DNA of 64,000 bases, taken from Vibrio fluvialis (GTDB lineage Bacteria; Pseudomonadota; Gammaproteobacteria; Enterobacterales; Vibrionaceae). The position numbers were made by a program, and so were the translations under genes. The notes under the pieces were generated by a model. That model ran no database searches, was not told the origin of the DNA, and was given only the letters and a program-made list of their open reading frames with translations. Position 1 is the stretch's first letter; each line of letters opens with the position of its first letter. The DNA lies in contig NZ_UHIP01000001.1 of assembly GCF_900460245.1 (NCBI RefSeq), forward strand, positions 124,001 to 188,000, given 5' to 3'. Positions 21,554-31,175 of the stretch are shown here, piece by piece.

Positions 21554-22288
21554 TTAGCGGTTGAGCAAGTGCGCTTCTAACTCTTCACTGCCACCAATGT
21601 GGCGTCCACCGATGAAAACTTGCGGCACTGTGGTACGGCCGGTAATAGCGCGCAGGCTCACGCTGGTGGCATCTTTGCCCAGAATCACTTCTTCGTATTG
21701 CAGACCGGCGTCAATCAGGTTTTGTTTGGCTTTGGCACAGAACGGGCAACCGGGTTTGGTGAAGACGGTAATTGACTCCTGCGTTTTGAAGTCCGGGGCC
21801 AGATAACTGAGCATGGTATCGGCGTCCGATACTTTAAACGGGTCGCCTGGCTCATTCGGTTCGATGAACATTTTCTCAACGATGCCATCTTTGACCAGCA
21901 TGCTGTAGCGCCATGAACGTTTACCAAAGCCGAGTTCTTTTTTATCGACCAACATGCCCATGCCATCGGTAAACTCACCGTTACCATCGGGAATAAACTG
22001 AATGTGTTCTGCTTCCTGATCGTGTTTCCACGCATTCATTACAAAGGTGTCGTTGACCGACAAACACAGAATGCTGTCTACACCGTGATCTTTAAATACC
22101 GGAAACAGCTCGTTGTAGCGCGGCAGATGACTGGATGAACAGGTTGGAGTGAAAGCGCCCGGCAGGCTGAATACGATCACGGTTTTACCCTTGAACAGTT
22201 CATCGCTGGTCACGTTGACCCAAGTATCACCCTGACGAACCGGAAAGGTCACTTGTGGGACAGCCTGGCCTTCTTTCGATGCAAACAT
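21554..22288 (-). CDS. hybrid peroxiredoxin-glutaredoxin (Prx5-Grx)
   Basis: 244 residues. An N-terminal Prx5-type peroxiredoxin (about 1-165) has the peroxidatic Cys50 in [11 protein letters not shown]; a C-terminal glutaredoxin (about 172-244) has CPFC at Cys181/Cys184 and [15 protein letters not shown]. The fusion reduces hydroperoxides with glutathione as electron source, as shown for the Haemophilus influenzae homologue. Divergent from oxyR with an OxyR site between, which points to peroxide induction. Confidence 0.96.
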   Translation of the reverse strand: MFASKEGQAVPQVTFPVRQGDTWVNVTSDELFKGKTVIVFSLPGAFTPTCSSSHLPRYNELFPVFKDHGVDSILCLSVNDTFVMNAWKHDQEAEHIQFIPDGNGEFTDGMGMLVDKKELGFGKRSWRYSMLVKDGIVEKMFIEPNEPGDPFKVSDADTMLSYLAPDFKTQESITVFTKPGCPFCAKAKQNLIDAGLQYEEVILGKDATSVSLRAITGRTTVPQVFIGGRHIGGSEELEAHLLNR

Positions 22289-22383
22289 GGTTTTTCCTTC
22301 TTAAGTTTTGAAATGAGGTTCAAGGGAGAGCGTGGTCTCCGTAAAGTTGTGGTTATTATTAAAGAAAAACTTTGATAGCTCTA

Positions 22384-22420
22384 ATCGTTTGATGTTATGG
22401 TTTTGATAGGTGAATTCTAT
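22384..22420. promoter_or_regulatory. OxyR binding site between prx-grx and oxyR
   Basis: Four elements occur in the OxyR tetrad register (ATAG-N7-CTAT-N7-ATAG-N7-CTAT): ATCG at 22384, TTAT at 22395, ATAG at 22406 and CTAT at 22417, two perfect and two with one mismatch each. The site ends 12 bp before the oxyR start, as expected for autorepression, and can also serve the divergent peroxidase gene. Confidence 0.7.
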
Positions 22421-22431
22421 CGAGGTACAAG

Positions 22432-23328
22432 ATGAACATTCGAGATTTTGAATACTTGGTGGCGTTGGCTGAGCACAAGCATTTTCGTAAAGCCGCTGAG
22501 GCCTGCTTTGTCAGTCAGCCTACCTTAAGTGGTCAAATTCGTAAGCTGGAAGACGAACTGGGAACCGTGTTGCTTGAGCGTAGCAGTCGCCGCGTGCTGT
22601 TTACCGATGCGGGCTTGCAGCTGGTGGATCAGGCCAAGCGGATTCTGACGGAAGTTAAAACGTTTAAAGATATGGCGAGCGGCCAGAGCGGCGCGATGAC
22701 AGGCCCGATGCATATTGGCTTTATTCCGACTCTGGGGCCTTATCTGCTGCCGCGGATTGTACCGACCCTGAAAGAGAGTTTTCCGGAACTGGAGCTGTAT
22801 CTGCACGAAGCGCAGACTCACCAGTTAGTGCGCCAGCTGGAAGAGGGTAAGCTGGATTGCCTGGTATTGGCATCGGTGGAAGAGACCGCGCCGTTTAAAG
22901 AGATTGAGATTTTCAGCGAACCGATGAGCATCGCAGTGCCGTGCGGCCATGAATGGGCCGGACGTGACGAAGTGGACATGCTGGAACTGAATGGTAAAAC
23001 TGTGCTGGCGCTTGGCGACGGCCACTGCCTGCGCGATCAGGCGCTGGGTTTCTGCTTCGCCGCAGGCGCCAAAGATGACGAACGTTTCAAAGCCACCAGT
23101 TTAGAAACGCTGCGTAATATGGTCGCGGCTGGTGCTGGTATTACGCTGTTGCCGCAATTGTCTCTGCCGGGGGAAAAAGAAAAAGATGGCGTGTGTTACA
23201 TCAAAGCCGTCAACCCTGTACCGTCACGCCGTTTGGTGCTGGTGTACCGCCCGGGCTCTCCGCTGCGTCAACGATTTGAAAATCTGGCCAGTGCGATGCG
23301 TGACTGCTTGATGGCAACCGTGCACTGA
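22432..23328 (+). CDS. oxyR: LysR-type peroxide regulator OxyR
   Basis: 298 residues. N-terminal LysR helix-turn-helix (MNIRDFEYLVALAEHKHFRKAA onward) and a C-terminal redox domain with Cys199 and Cys208 (GHC, GFC), the disulfide pair that senses hydrogen peroxide, in the same positions as in E. coli. Divergent from the peroxiredoxin-glutaredoxin gene. Confidence 0.97.
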   Translation: MNIRDFEYLVALAEHKHFRKAAEACFVSQPTLSGQIRKLEDELGTVLLERSSRRVLFTDAGLQLVDQAKRILTEVKTFKDMASGQSGAMTGPMHIGFIPTLGPYLLPRIVPTLKESFPELELYLHEAQTHQLVRQLEEGKLDCLVLASVEETAPFKEIEIFSEPMSIAVPCGHEWAGRDEVDMLELNGKTVLALGDGHCLRDQALGFCFAAGAKDDERFKATSLETLRNMVAAGAGITLLPQLSLPGEKEKDGVCYIKAVNPVPSRRLVLVYRPGSPLRQRFENLASAMRDCLMATVH

Positions 23329-23344
23329 CTCTGATGCTACGCAT

Positions 23345-23377
23345 AAAAAAAGAGGCTGAATATTCAGCCTCTTTTTT
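23345..23377. terminator. bidirectional terminator between oxyR and mrcA
   Basis: A-run, GAGGCTGAA-TA-TTCAGCCTC stem, T-run; both convergent genes can use it. Confidence 0.85.
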
Positions 23378-23388
23378 ATTTTCTGCCA

Positions 23389-25869
23389 TCAGAACAGCGA
23401 TTCGTTGTCTTCGCTGGTGTAGATGCTGTTGGTCGTCGATTCCGTCACGTAGTCTTTTGGCTCAGTTCCGTCAATGAAGTACTCAAACATGGAGCTGGAA
23501 TCAAGCTTGTTGGTCAGTAAGCCGCTATCACGGTCGATACGAACGCGGACGATATTATCTGGAATACTTTGTTCCTGATAAGGCACGCCGTTCAAAGCTA
23601 AGCCCATGAACTCAATCCACGCTGGCTGTGCGGTTTTCGCACCCGCTTCGGCACCCGAGACATCATCTTCAATCGCCGGGTTAGGGACAGTGTGACCGAG
23701 GTTGCGGCTGTGCTCATCAAAACCAACCCAGGCGGTGGCGACAATACCTGGGCCATAACCGTTGTACCATGCGTCTTTCGAATCGTTTGTCGTACCGGTT
23801 TTACCGCCGATATCACGACGCTTGAGCGCCTGTGCCCGCCAGCCAGTACCGTTCCAGCCGGTGCCTTCACGCCAGTCACCGCCACCCCAGATATTGCTGT
23901 ACATCATCTGACGAACCAGGAAAGCGTTCTGTTCAGAGATCACTTTTGGTGCGTACGGAGTATCCACATCCTGCTCGTCAACGCCGTTGCTCAGGCTTGA
24001 CTCACAACCGCTGTGACACACGACTTTCGGGCTGGCTTCGAATTCCAGATCGCCATAAGGACCTTCAACTTTGCTGATGTAGAACGGTTCCACATAGTAA
24101 CCGCCGTTGGCAAAGACTGAATAACCTTGCGCCATTTTGACCGGAGTCAGGCTGCCTGCGCCCAGTGCAATGGTTTCAGAACGAGGCAGTTTGTCGAGTT
24201 CAAAGCCAAAACGAGTCAGGTATTGACGGGTATCGTCAAGGCCGACCTCACGCAGCACGCGTACCGCCATGACGTTTTTCGACTGTGCCAGACCGATGCG
24301 TACGCGAGTCGGGCCGCCGTAAGTTGGTGGCGAGTTCTTCGGACGCCATGCGGTGCCTTGACTTTCATCCCACTGGTTAATTGGTGCGTCGTTGATCAGC
24401 GTCGCCAGCGTCAGACCTTTCTCCAATGCCGCTGAGTAGATAAACGGTTTGATACTTGAACCCACCTGACGTACCGATTGGGTCGCGCGGTTAAATTTGT
24501 TGTGCACAAAGTTGAAACCGCCAACCAGCGCCAGTACGGCACCATTTTCCGGATTCATGGCGACAAAGGCCGTTTGCGCATTCGGAACCTGACTCAGTTT
24601 CCAGTGTTGTTGCTCGGCGCCGTCTTCGTGTAGCTGTCGAACCCAAATTTGTTCGCCAACAGCCAGAATGTCATCAGCTTTGCCTGGTAGTGGACCCTGG
24701 CGTTCATCAGTAATGAAACGACGTGCCCAGTTCATATCATCCCAAGCGATGGTTTGCAGGCCAGAGCCCTTCACCCATATTTGCGCTGATTTGCTGTCGA
24801 CTTTCAGAACCACCGCTGGGTAAAGATCGTTGTAAGTCGGCTCGTTTTTCAGGTGGTCAGCAATCTTGTCTTCATCCCAGGCGGCTTGCCCCGATTTCCA
24901 CAGCTCTTTTTCTGCGCCGCGGAAACCATGACGTTCATCGTACGCCAACAGATTATCCAGCGCGGCTTTGTTTGCTGCTTTCTGCAGTTTTGAATCCACC
25001 GTGGTGTAGACATTCATGCCGGAGGTGTAGGCATCTTCGCCGTAGCGGTCGATCATCCACGCGCGAGCAATTTCCGCCACATACGGGGCGTTAAGCTCGA
25101 TTTCCGCACCGTGATAACGTGACTCCATCGGCTCGTTACGCGCCACATCGTACTGCTCTTGGGTGATGTATTTTTCGTTCAGCATGCGCAGCAGAACCAC
25201 ATTACGACGGTTGGTCGCACGCTCAACAGAATAGATCGGGTTCATGGTCGATGGCGCTTTTGGCAAACCGGCAATCATCGCAATTTCACCCAGCGTCAGG
25301 TCTTTCACTTCTTTGCCGAAGTAAGCCTGAGCCGCGGCGCCAACCCCGTAGGAGCGGTAGCCGAGGTAGATTTTGTTCAGGTAAAGCTCAAGAATTTCGT
25401 CTTTGGTCAGCAGTTGCTCGATGTGGACAGCGATGAAAATCTCTTTGATTTTACGCATGATCTTCTTCTCGTTAGAAAGGAAGAAGTTACGAGCGAGCTG
25501 CTGAGTAATGGTACTCGCGCCCTGAGAAGCACTGCCGGACGCCAATACCGCAAACGCCGCACGGGTAATACCAATCGGGTCAAAACCATAGTGTTCGTAG
25601 AAACGGGAGTCTTCGGTTGCGATGACCGCTTCGATCAGCTCTTTCGGCATTTCATCCAGTTTGAGTGGAATACGACGCTTTTCCCCAAACTGAGCAATCA
25701 GTTTACCGTCCTGACTGAAAACCTGCATTGGCGTCTGCAACTGCACGTCGCGCAGCGTTGCCACATCTGGGAGATCAGACTTCACATAGAAGTAGAAGCC
25801 AAAGATTGTAGTGACTCCAAGAATAATGCAAATCAATGAAAATACTAATAAACGCTTTATGAACTTCAC
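23389..25869 (-). CDS. mrcA: penicillin-binding protein 1A (bifunctional peptidoglycan synthase)
   Basis: 826 residues. N-terminal membrane anchor (about residues 6-28), glycosyltransferase domain with the catalytic motif EDSRFYEHYGFDPIGI and QGASTITQQLARN, then an inserted OB-like region and the transpeptidase domain with SSIKPF (SxxK), SKN and KTGTTND. It polymerises and cross-links peptidoglycan in the periplasm. Divergent from pilM, the arrangement found in E. coli (mrcA/hofM) and other gamma-proteobacteria. Confidence 0.96.
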   Translation of the reverse strand: MKFIKRLLVFSLICIILGVTTIFGFYFYVKSDLPDVATLRDVQLQTPMQVFSQDGKLIAQFGEKRRIPLKLDEMPKELIEAVIATEDSRFYEHYGFDPIGITRAAFAVLASGSASQGASTITQQLARNFFLSNEKKIMRKIKEIFIAVHIEQLLTKDEILELYLNKIYLGYRSYGVGAAAQAYFGKEVKDLTLGEIAMIAGLPKAPSTMNPIYSVERATNRRNVVLLRMLNEKYITQEQYDVARNEPMESRYHGAEIELNAPYVAEIARAWMIDRYGEDAYTSGMNVYTTVDSKLQKAANKAALDNLLAYDERHGFRGAEKELWKSGQAAWDEDKIADHLKNEPTYNDLYPAVVLKVDSKSAQIWVKGSGLQTIAWDDMNWARRFITDERQGPLPGKADDILAVGEQIWVRQLHEDGAEQQHWKLSQVPNAQTAFVAMNPENGAVLALVGGFNFVHNKFNRATQSVRQVGSSIKPFIYSAALEKGLTLATLINDAPINQWDESQGTAWRPKNSPPTYGGPTRVRIGLAQSKNVMAVRVLREVGLDDTRQYLTRFGFELDKLPRSETIALGAGSLTPVKMAQGYSVFANGGYYVEPFYISKVEGPYGDLEFEASPKVVCHSGCESSLSNGVDEQDVDTPYAPKVISEQNAFLVRQMMYSNIWGGGDWREGTGWNGTGWRAQALKRRDIGGKTGTTNDSKDAWYNGYGPGIVATAWVGFDEHSRNLGHTVPNPAIEDDVSGAEAGAKTAQPAWIEFMGLALNGVPYQEQSIPDNIVRVRIDRDSGLLTNKLDSSSMFEYFIDGTEPKDYVTESTTNSIYTSEDNESLF

Positions 25870-26011
25870 CGGAGAATCCCTGTTTAGTAGAGGCTGCCCT
25901 AATGCAAACCCTTGTACTCTAGACTAAAAACGCAGCACTTAAAAATGTAGCGTGACTATTTTTCAAATAAATAAATGCGCGCCACTGAGTGTAGTCACCG
26001 GAGTAAATGGC

Positions 26012-27016
26012 ATGGGTAAATCATTAGTTACAGGTGTCGATATTGGCCACCACAGTATTAAAGCGGTGGTTTTAAAACCGAAAGGCGAATCGTATTCGCT
26101 GGTCGGTTACCAAGAGATAGTCGTATCCGAGGATATTTTCGCTGATAACCACACGCTGAATTATCAGAAAATTGTAAAGAAACTCAAAGAACTAAAAAAG
26201 GGATTACCGCTATTTAGTCGTAAAGTGGCGCTGGCTGTACCGGACAACGCAGTAATAAGTAAGGTATTACAGATAGATAGCGAACTGGATGCCAGCGAAC
26301 AAGAGTTCGCGGTCTATCAGGCTTTTTCCCATCAATCGCCGCTACCCATCGAAGAGTTGAGCCTGGATTTCGTTGTCACCGGAGAAAAAACACTGGGGCG
26401 CAGCAGTTCGTTGACGTATCAGGTCTATGCAACCCGACGTGAAGTGATCGACAACCGTTTGTCTGCGATGAGCAAAGCGGGTTTTGAGCCGCTGCTGTTT
26501 GATATGCAGATTCACGGCCTGCTCAATATCTGGCAATGGGTCAGCCGTGCTCAGCAACGCACCGATTGGATGCTGGTCGATGTCGGGTTCAGCCAAACCT
26601 CATTGTGCATCGACTTTGCCGATAAAACGCCGTTTTACAAAGACATTCCGTTGGGAACCCGCCAACTGGTTGCGGCGACCTCCGGTGGTAACGCTGACCT
26701 TACCAGCCCGCAAGCACACTTCATTCAGGAGTTGGTTGAGCGTCTGGCGCGCCAGATCCAGCTGTTTCTTTCTCTGCAAGGCCATCAACCGCTGGCCGGT
26801 ATCTGGCTATCCGGTGGCGGCGCGGCAACGGAAGGTTTGGCGCAGGCGATTAGCGAACGTCTGGTTCTGCCTTGCGAGCTGTTTAACCCTCTGGCGGAGT
26901 TTACTTGCCGCGCATCGCTACGCCGCCAGCCTCAGGTTGATTTGCAGCGTTTTAGCACTGCGGCAGGCTTGGCGCTGCGCGGGCTCAATTGGCTGGAGAA
27001 CGGCCATGCTGCATAA
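26012..27016 (+). CDS. pilM: type IV pilus assembly ATPase-like protein PilM
   Basis: 334 residues with an actin-like (FtsA/MreB) fold: phosphate-1 GVDIGHHSIKAVV near the N terminus, DVGFSQTSLCID, and adenosine-type motif WLSGGGAATEGL. PilM is the cytoplasmic ring component that binds the N-terminal tail of PilN. I choose ATG 26012, with GGAG eight bases upstream and the family start GKSLVTG; the frame opens 20 codons earlier. First gene of pilMNOPQ. Confidence 0.92.
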   Translation: MGKSLVTGVDIGHHSIKAVVLKPKGESYSLVGYQEIVVSEDIFADNHTLNYQKIVKKLKELKKGLPLFSRKVALAVPDNAVISKVLQIDSELDASEQEFAVYQAFSHQSPLPIEELSLDFVVTGEKTLGRSSSLTYQVYATRREVIDNRLSAMSKAGFEPLLFDMQIHGLLNIWQWVSRAQQRTDWMLVDVGFSQTSLCIDFADKTPFYKDIPLGTRQLVAATSGGNADLTSPQAHFIQELVERLARQIQLFLSLQGHQPLAGIWLSGGGAATEGLAQAISERLVLPCELFNPLAEFTCRASLRRQPQVDLQRFSTAAGLALRGLNWLENGHAA

Positions 27017-27596
27017 CATCAACCTTATTCCCTGGCGTGAAGCGCAGCGCGAGGCGCACAAACGCCGCTTCGTCGGACTGTGCGTGCTCGCGTTGATGGT
27101 GGCATTGGGCGTGCAGTGGGGCGCTGGCTTTTATCTCGATCAGCAAACTCAGGCTCAGCAGCAGCGACTGGCATTTCTCAATCAGCACATTCGCCAACTG
27201 GATGCGCAGATTGCCGAGCTGAAAGTGACCGAGCAAGAGCATAAAGCGCTGCTGACCCGGCTCAATATCGTCGAATCGTTACAGCAAAAGCGCAATAAGA
27301 CCACAGAGTTCATGAACCTGATGCCGCAACTGATTCCGGAAGGTGTCTACGTCGACAAGATCAAAATGAACGGCGAAGAAATTGAAATCAGCGGCATCAG
27401 TGACAGTACTGCCCGACTCGCCACCATGCTCGACAATCTGGAAAAATCGACCCAACTGTCTGAGGTCGGTATGCATTCGATCGTGTCAGGTAATCGACGT
27501 TTTGGTAAACAATTTCAGAGCTTTAAGGTGTCATTTCTGTTTCATGCGTCAGCTCATAAACCGCTCGCCACCGTGACAGGAGAGAAACATGGCTAA
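27006..27596 (+). CDS. pilN: type IV pilus inner-membrane protein PilN
   Basis: 196 residues. It begins MLHNINLIPWRE, the conserved INLLPWR-type motif that docks into PilM, followed by one transmembrane helix (about 19-40), a coiled coil (about 44-95) and a ferredoxin-like domain. It overlaps pilM by 11 bases and pilO by 8, indicating translational coupling. Confidence 0.93.
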   Translation: MLHNINLIPWREAQREAHKRRFVGLCVLALMVALGVQWGAGFYLDQQTQAQQQRLAFLNQHIRQLDAQIAELKVTEQEHKALLTRLNIVESLQQKRNKTTEFMNLMPQLIPEGVYVDKIKMNGEEIEISGISDSTARLATMLDNLEKSTQLSEVGMHSIVSGNRRFGKQFQSFKVSFLFHASAHKPLATVTGEKHG

Positions 27597-28179
27597 CTTG
27601 CAGGAACTGGAACTGGATGAAATCGCTGAATGGCCTTTGTTGCCTCAGCTGGCCGTGTTGTTACTGCTGGTTCTGGCTCTGCAAGGTGCGGGCTATTGGT
27701 TGTATATGTTGCCCAAGCAGGATGCGCTCGAAGGTTTAAAACAGCAGGAACAAACGCTCAAATCGACGATACGTATCAAAGCCAGCAAAGTGGCCACGTT
27801 ACCCAAACTCAAAACCCAACTGGATGAACTGGCAGAACGGTATGACTTCCTGCTGCGTCAACTGCCGGTGCAAAAAGAGCTTGCCAGTATGCTGGCGTCG
27901 GTTAACGAGCTGGGGCTGGAAAACACGCTGACGTTCACGCGGATTGACTGGGGGGAGAAGCAGAATCAGGAATTCCTCTATCGTCTGCCACTCAATATCG
28001 AACTGACCGGCAATTATCACAACATCGGCGACTTTTCCGAAGCGATTGCGCGCTTGCCACGCATCATCAACTTTGACGATGTCGATTGGCAGCGCGTCAG
28101 TCAGGAGAGCAGCACGCTGCACTTTCGCGTCCGCGCTTACACCTATCAGTTCAAACCGGAGGTGAGCGATGAAAAATAA
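27589..28179 (+). CDS. pilO: type IV pilus inner-membrane protein PilO
   Basis: 196 residues: short cytoplasmic N terminus, one transmembrane helix (about 17-40), a periplasmic coiled coil and a ferredoxin-like domain. It heterodimerises with PilN in the alignment complex. Overlaps pilN and pilP. Confidence 0.92.
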   Translation: MANLQELELDEIAEWPLLPQLAVLLLLVLALQGAGYWLYMLPKQDALEGLKQQEQTLKSTIRIKASKVATLPKLKTQLDELAERYDFLLRQLPVQKELASMLASVNELGLENTLTFTRIDWGEKQNQEFLYRLPLNIELTGNYHNIGDFSEAIARLPRIINFDDVDWQRVSQESSTLHFRVRAYTYQFKPEVSDEK

Positions 28180-28681
28180 GCGCTGCTGGCTGTTAGGAGC
28201 ACTACTGCTCAGTGGTTGTAAAGCCAATCAGGAATCGCTATCCGATTACGTTAAACACGTCGAACAGCAGGCGCAGCGTGAAGTGGCGACACTGGCTCCG
28301 GTAGTTCAGTTCGACGTGTTTCATTATGCCCAACATCATCAGCGTGAGCCGTTTGTCTTGCCTCAGGAAGCGCTGGTGCAAAACCAACCGCGAATGAAAT
28401 CGGATTGCTGGCAACCTTCACCGCGCGCCAAAAGTGGTTCGCTGGAGCGTTACCCTCTCAGTCAACTGCGTTTACGAGGTGTCATGAGCAGTGGTGGCTC
28501 TGTCTCCGCGTTGATTCAAACGCCGCAAGGTTCGGTAATGAAAATTAAAGCAGGACAGTACCTGGGATTGAACAACGGTCGAGTGACCCGCGTGGCAGAC
28601 GATTATCTGCTGATCAAAGAGACCCTGCCGGACGGATTGGGATGTTGGAATCAACGCAACGTTAAATTGGCTTTGAAATAA
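28169..28681 (+). CDS. pilP: type IV pilus lipoprotein PilP
   Basis: 170 residues. A lipoprotein signal ends in LLSGC with the lipidated Cys17, then a flexible linker and a C-terminal beta domain (SQLRLRGVM, IKAGQYLGLNNGRV) that contacts the N0 domain of the secretin PilQ. Overlaps pilO by 11 bases. Confidence 0.93.
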   Translation: MKNKRCWLLGALLLSGCKANQESLSDYVKHVEQQAQREVATLAPVVQFDVFHYAQHHQREPFVLPQEALVQNQPRMKSDCWQPSPRAKSGSLERYPLSQLRLRGVMSSGGSVSALIQTPQGSVMKIKAGQYLGLNNGRVTRVADDYLLIKETLPDGLGCWNQRNVKLALK

Positions 28682-28705
28682 AATTTTGAGTTTAGAGACA
28701 TAACT

Positions 28706-30442
28706 ATGATTAAAGGACTAAATGCCTCCACGGCGTGGGGAATACGTTGTCTGTTTGTGGGCGCATGCCTGCTGTTATCTGCCGCCACACTTGCTCAGGA
28801 GGCGGCGGCCAATCAGCTGAAGAATATCGATTTTCGCATCAACAAAGACAAAGCGGCGGTACTGATTGTCGAACTGGCTTCCGCCTCGGCCGTGGTGGAT
28901 GTGCAGAAAACCGAGCAAGGCCTGAATATCGAACTGCTGAAAACCGATGTCAGTGACGACAAACTCTACCTGCTCGATGTGCGCGACTTTGCCACCGCAG
29001 TGGAAAACATCGAAGTGTTCCGCCAGCAGCCCAGCACCTTGTTGGTCGCAACGGTGCAGGGGGAGTTCAATTATGATTACAGCCTGAAGGGTAACTATCT
29101 GGAAGTGGTGATCCGCAAGCTAAAAGCCGAGGAGAAAGCCAAACCAAAAAGCGTACTAGAAAAAGAAGGCAAGCGGATTTCGATTAACTTTCAGGATATT
29201 CCGGTGCGCAATGTGCTGCAGTTGATCGCAGACTACAATGAGTTCAATCTGGTGGTTTCCGATTCAGTGCGCGGCAACCTGACGCTGCGCCTTGATGGCG
29301 TGCCCTGGCAGCAGGTGCTGGACATTATTCTGCAAGTCAAAGGTCTGGATAAGCGCGTCGACGGCAATGTGATTCTGGTGGCGCCCAAAGAAGAGCTGGA
29401 TCTGCGTGAAAAGCAGCAGTTGGAAAAAGCCCGCATGGCGGAAGAACTCGGCGATCTGCAATCGGATATTCTCATCATCAACTTTGCCAAAGCGTCTGAC
29501 ATTGCGCAGATGATTGGCGGCGATGGGGCGGTCAATATGTTGTCGGAGCGTGGCTCGATCAGCATTGATGAACGCACCAATGCGCTGCTGATTCGTGAAC
29601 TGCCGGAGAACATTGCTGTGATTCGCGATATCGTGGCGTCGCTCGATATTCCGGTCAAGCAAGTACAGATTGAAGCGCGTATTGTGACGGTCAATGAAGG
29701 TAACTTGGATGAACTGGGTGTGCGCTGGGGTTTCAGCTCCACCAATGGCAGCACGACCACGGGTGGCTCGATTGAAAGCAATCTGGGGGCAATTGGTTTG
29801 TACGATGGCGGTAATAATAGTGGCGGTTCTGGTGATGGCGTTGCGATTGATGATTTCCTCAACGTTAACCTCGCAGCCACCTCAGCCAATGCGTCCAGCA
29901 TTGCGTTTCAGGTCGCCAAGCTTGGCGCAGATACCTTGCTCGATCTTGAACTGTCAGCCATGCAACGCGAGTCAAAAGCGGAAATCATCTCCAGTCCGAG
30001 ACTGATCACGACCAACAAGCAGCCGGCGTATATTGAGCAGGGTACTGAGATTCCGTACTTGGAATCCTCATCCAGTGGCGCCACCAGTGTGGCATTCAAG
30101 AAGGCAGTACTCAGCCTCAAAGTGACGCCACAAATCACCCCCGATAACCGTCTGGTGCTGGATTTGAGCGTTACTCAGGATCGGCCGGGTGAAGTGGTGA
30201 AAACCGGTACTGGCGAGGCGGTGGCGATCAACACGCAGCGCATTGGTACACAGGTGCTGGTCAACAACGGTGAAACCGTGGTTCTGGGCGGCATTTTTCA
30301 GCACAGTATTACGAATTCAGTCGACAAGGTGCCGCTGCTGGGTGACTTGCCTGTGTTGGGCGCGCTGTTCCGTCGCAGCTACGAACAAATGGGCAAAAGT
30401 GAGCTGCTGATCTTCGTAACACCGAAAGTTGTGATTCAGTAA
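28706..30442 (+). CDS. pilQ: type IV pilus secretin PilQ
   Basis: 578 residues. Signal peptide ending near ATLAQEA (about residue 31), an AMIN-type N-terminal domain, an STN/N0 domain (about 145-230), an N1 domain, and the secretin pore with LLDLELSAMQRESKAEIISSPRL and VPLLGDLPVLGALFRR at the end. It forms the outer-membrane channel for the competence pilus in vibrios. Last gene of pilMNOPQ; no terminator seen after it. Confidence 0.95.
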   Translation: MIKGLNASTAWGIRCLFVGACLLLSAATLAQEAAANQLKNIDFRINKDKAAVLIVELASASAVVDVQKTEQGLNIELLKTDVSDDKLYLLDVRDFATAVENIEVFRQQPSTLLVATVQGEFNYDYSLKGNYLEVVIRKLKAEEKAKPKSVLEKEGKRISINFQDIPVRNVLQLIADYNEFNLVVSDSVRGNLTLRLDGVPWQQVLDIILQVKGLDKRVDGNVILVAPKEELDLREKQQLEKARMAEELGDLQSDILIINFAKASDIAQMIGGDGAVNMLSERGSISIDERTNALLIRELPENIAVIRDIVASLDIPVKQVQIEARIVTVNEGNLDELGVRWGFSSTNGSTTTGGSIESNLGAIGLYDGGNNSGGSGDGVAIDDFLNVNLAATSANASSIAFQVAKLGADTLLDLELSAMQRESKAEIISSPRLITTNKQPAYIEQGTEIPYLESSSSGATSVAFKKAVLSLKVTPQITPDNRLVLDLSVTQDRPGEVVKTGTGEAVAINTQRIGTQVLVNNGETVVLGGIFQHSITNSVDKVPLLGDLPVLGALFRRSYEQMGKSELLIFVTPKVVIQ

Positions 30443-30486
30443 CTTATCGTCATTCTTGTCAGTCAAAGAAAATTAAAGTTGCATTA

Positions 30487-30549
30487 GTGGCACCAGATCT
30501 AGATAATTTCGGGTCTTATCACGAAATATCTGTGAGGAATAGGTGCCAC
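30487..30549. repeat. 63-nt stem-loop between pilQ and aroK
   Basis: Outer arms GTGGCACC (30487-30494) and GGTGCCAC (30542-30549) are perfect complements; an inner near-perfect stem joins 30501-30511 with 30522-30531. There is no T run, so it is not a classical terminator. It lies 80 bp before aroK. Confidence 0.6.
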
Positions 30550-30629
30550 AAGCATTCCTATCGCTGACTGCTGTCTGGCGCAACCTTGTGGCGATGTCAT
30601 TGAATTAACGTTGTAAATTACTGCTAAAC

Positions 30630-31148
30630 ATGGCTGAAAAACGCAATATTTTCCTTGTTGGCCCAATGGGCGCCGGCAAAAGCACAATTGGTAGACACCT
30701 TGCTCAACAACTGCATATGGAGTTTGTCGACTCTGATACAGTGATTGAAGAACGCACAGGTGCCGATATCGCATGGGTATTCGATGTCGAAGGTGAGGAA
30801 GGCTTCCGCAAGCGCGAAGAAGCTGTGATCAACGATCTCACTGAAGAACAAGGTATTGTTCTTGCCACTGGTGGTGGTTCCGTAAAGAGTAAAGAGAACC
30901 GCAACCGTCTTTCTGCACGTGGCATTGTTGTTTACCTTGAGACGACGATTGAAAAACAACTGGCGCGCACTAACCGCGACAAGAAACGCCCGTTGCTGCA
31001 AACTGATAATCCGCGCGAAGTTCTTGAAACCCTAGCGGGTGAGCGCAACCCTCTGTACGAAGAAATTGCAGACATTACGGTACGTACCGACGATCAAAGT
31101 GCAAAAGTGGTAGCCAACCAGATCGTAAAAATGCTAGAAGAACATTAA
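30630..31148 (+). CDS. aroK: shikimate kinase I
   Basis: 172 residues with Walker [10 protein letters not shown] at 11-19, the shikimate-binding [13 protein letters not shown], and ATGGGSV. It phosphorylates shikimate in aromatic amino acid synthesis. The pilQ-aroK-aroB-damX-dam-rpe-gph-trpS order is the conserved gamma-proteobacterial supraoperon. Confidence 0.97.
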   Translation: MAEKRNIFLVGPMGAGKSTIGRHLAQQLHMEFVDSDTVIEERTGADIAWVFDVEGEEGFRKREEAVINDLTEEQGIVLATGGGSVKSKENRNRLSARGIVVYLETTIEKQLARTNRDKKRPLLQTDNPREVLETLAGERNPLYEEIADITVRTDDQSAKVVANQIVKMLEEH

Positions 31149-31175
31149 GTTGTTCTTTTACCTGGAGTACGAACC

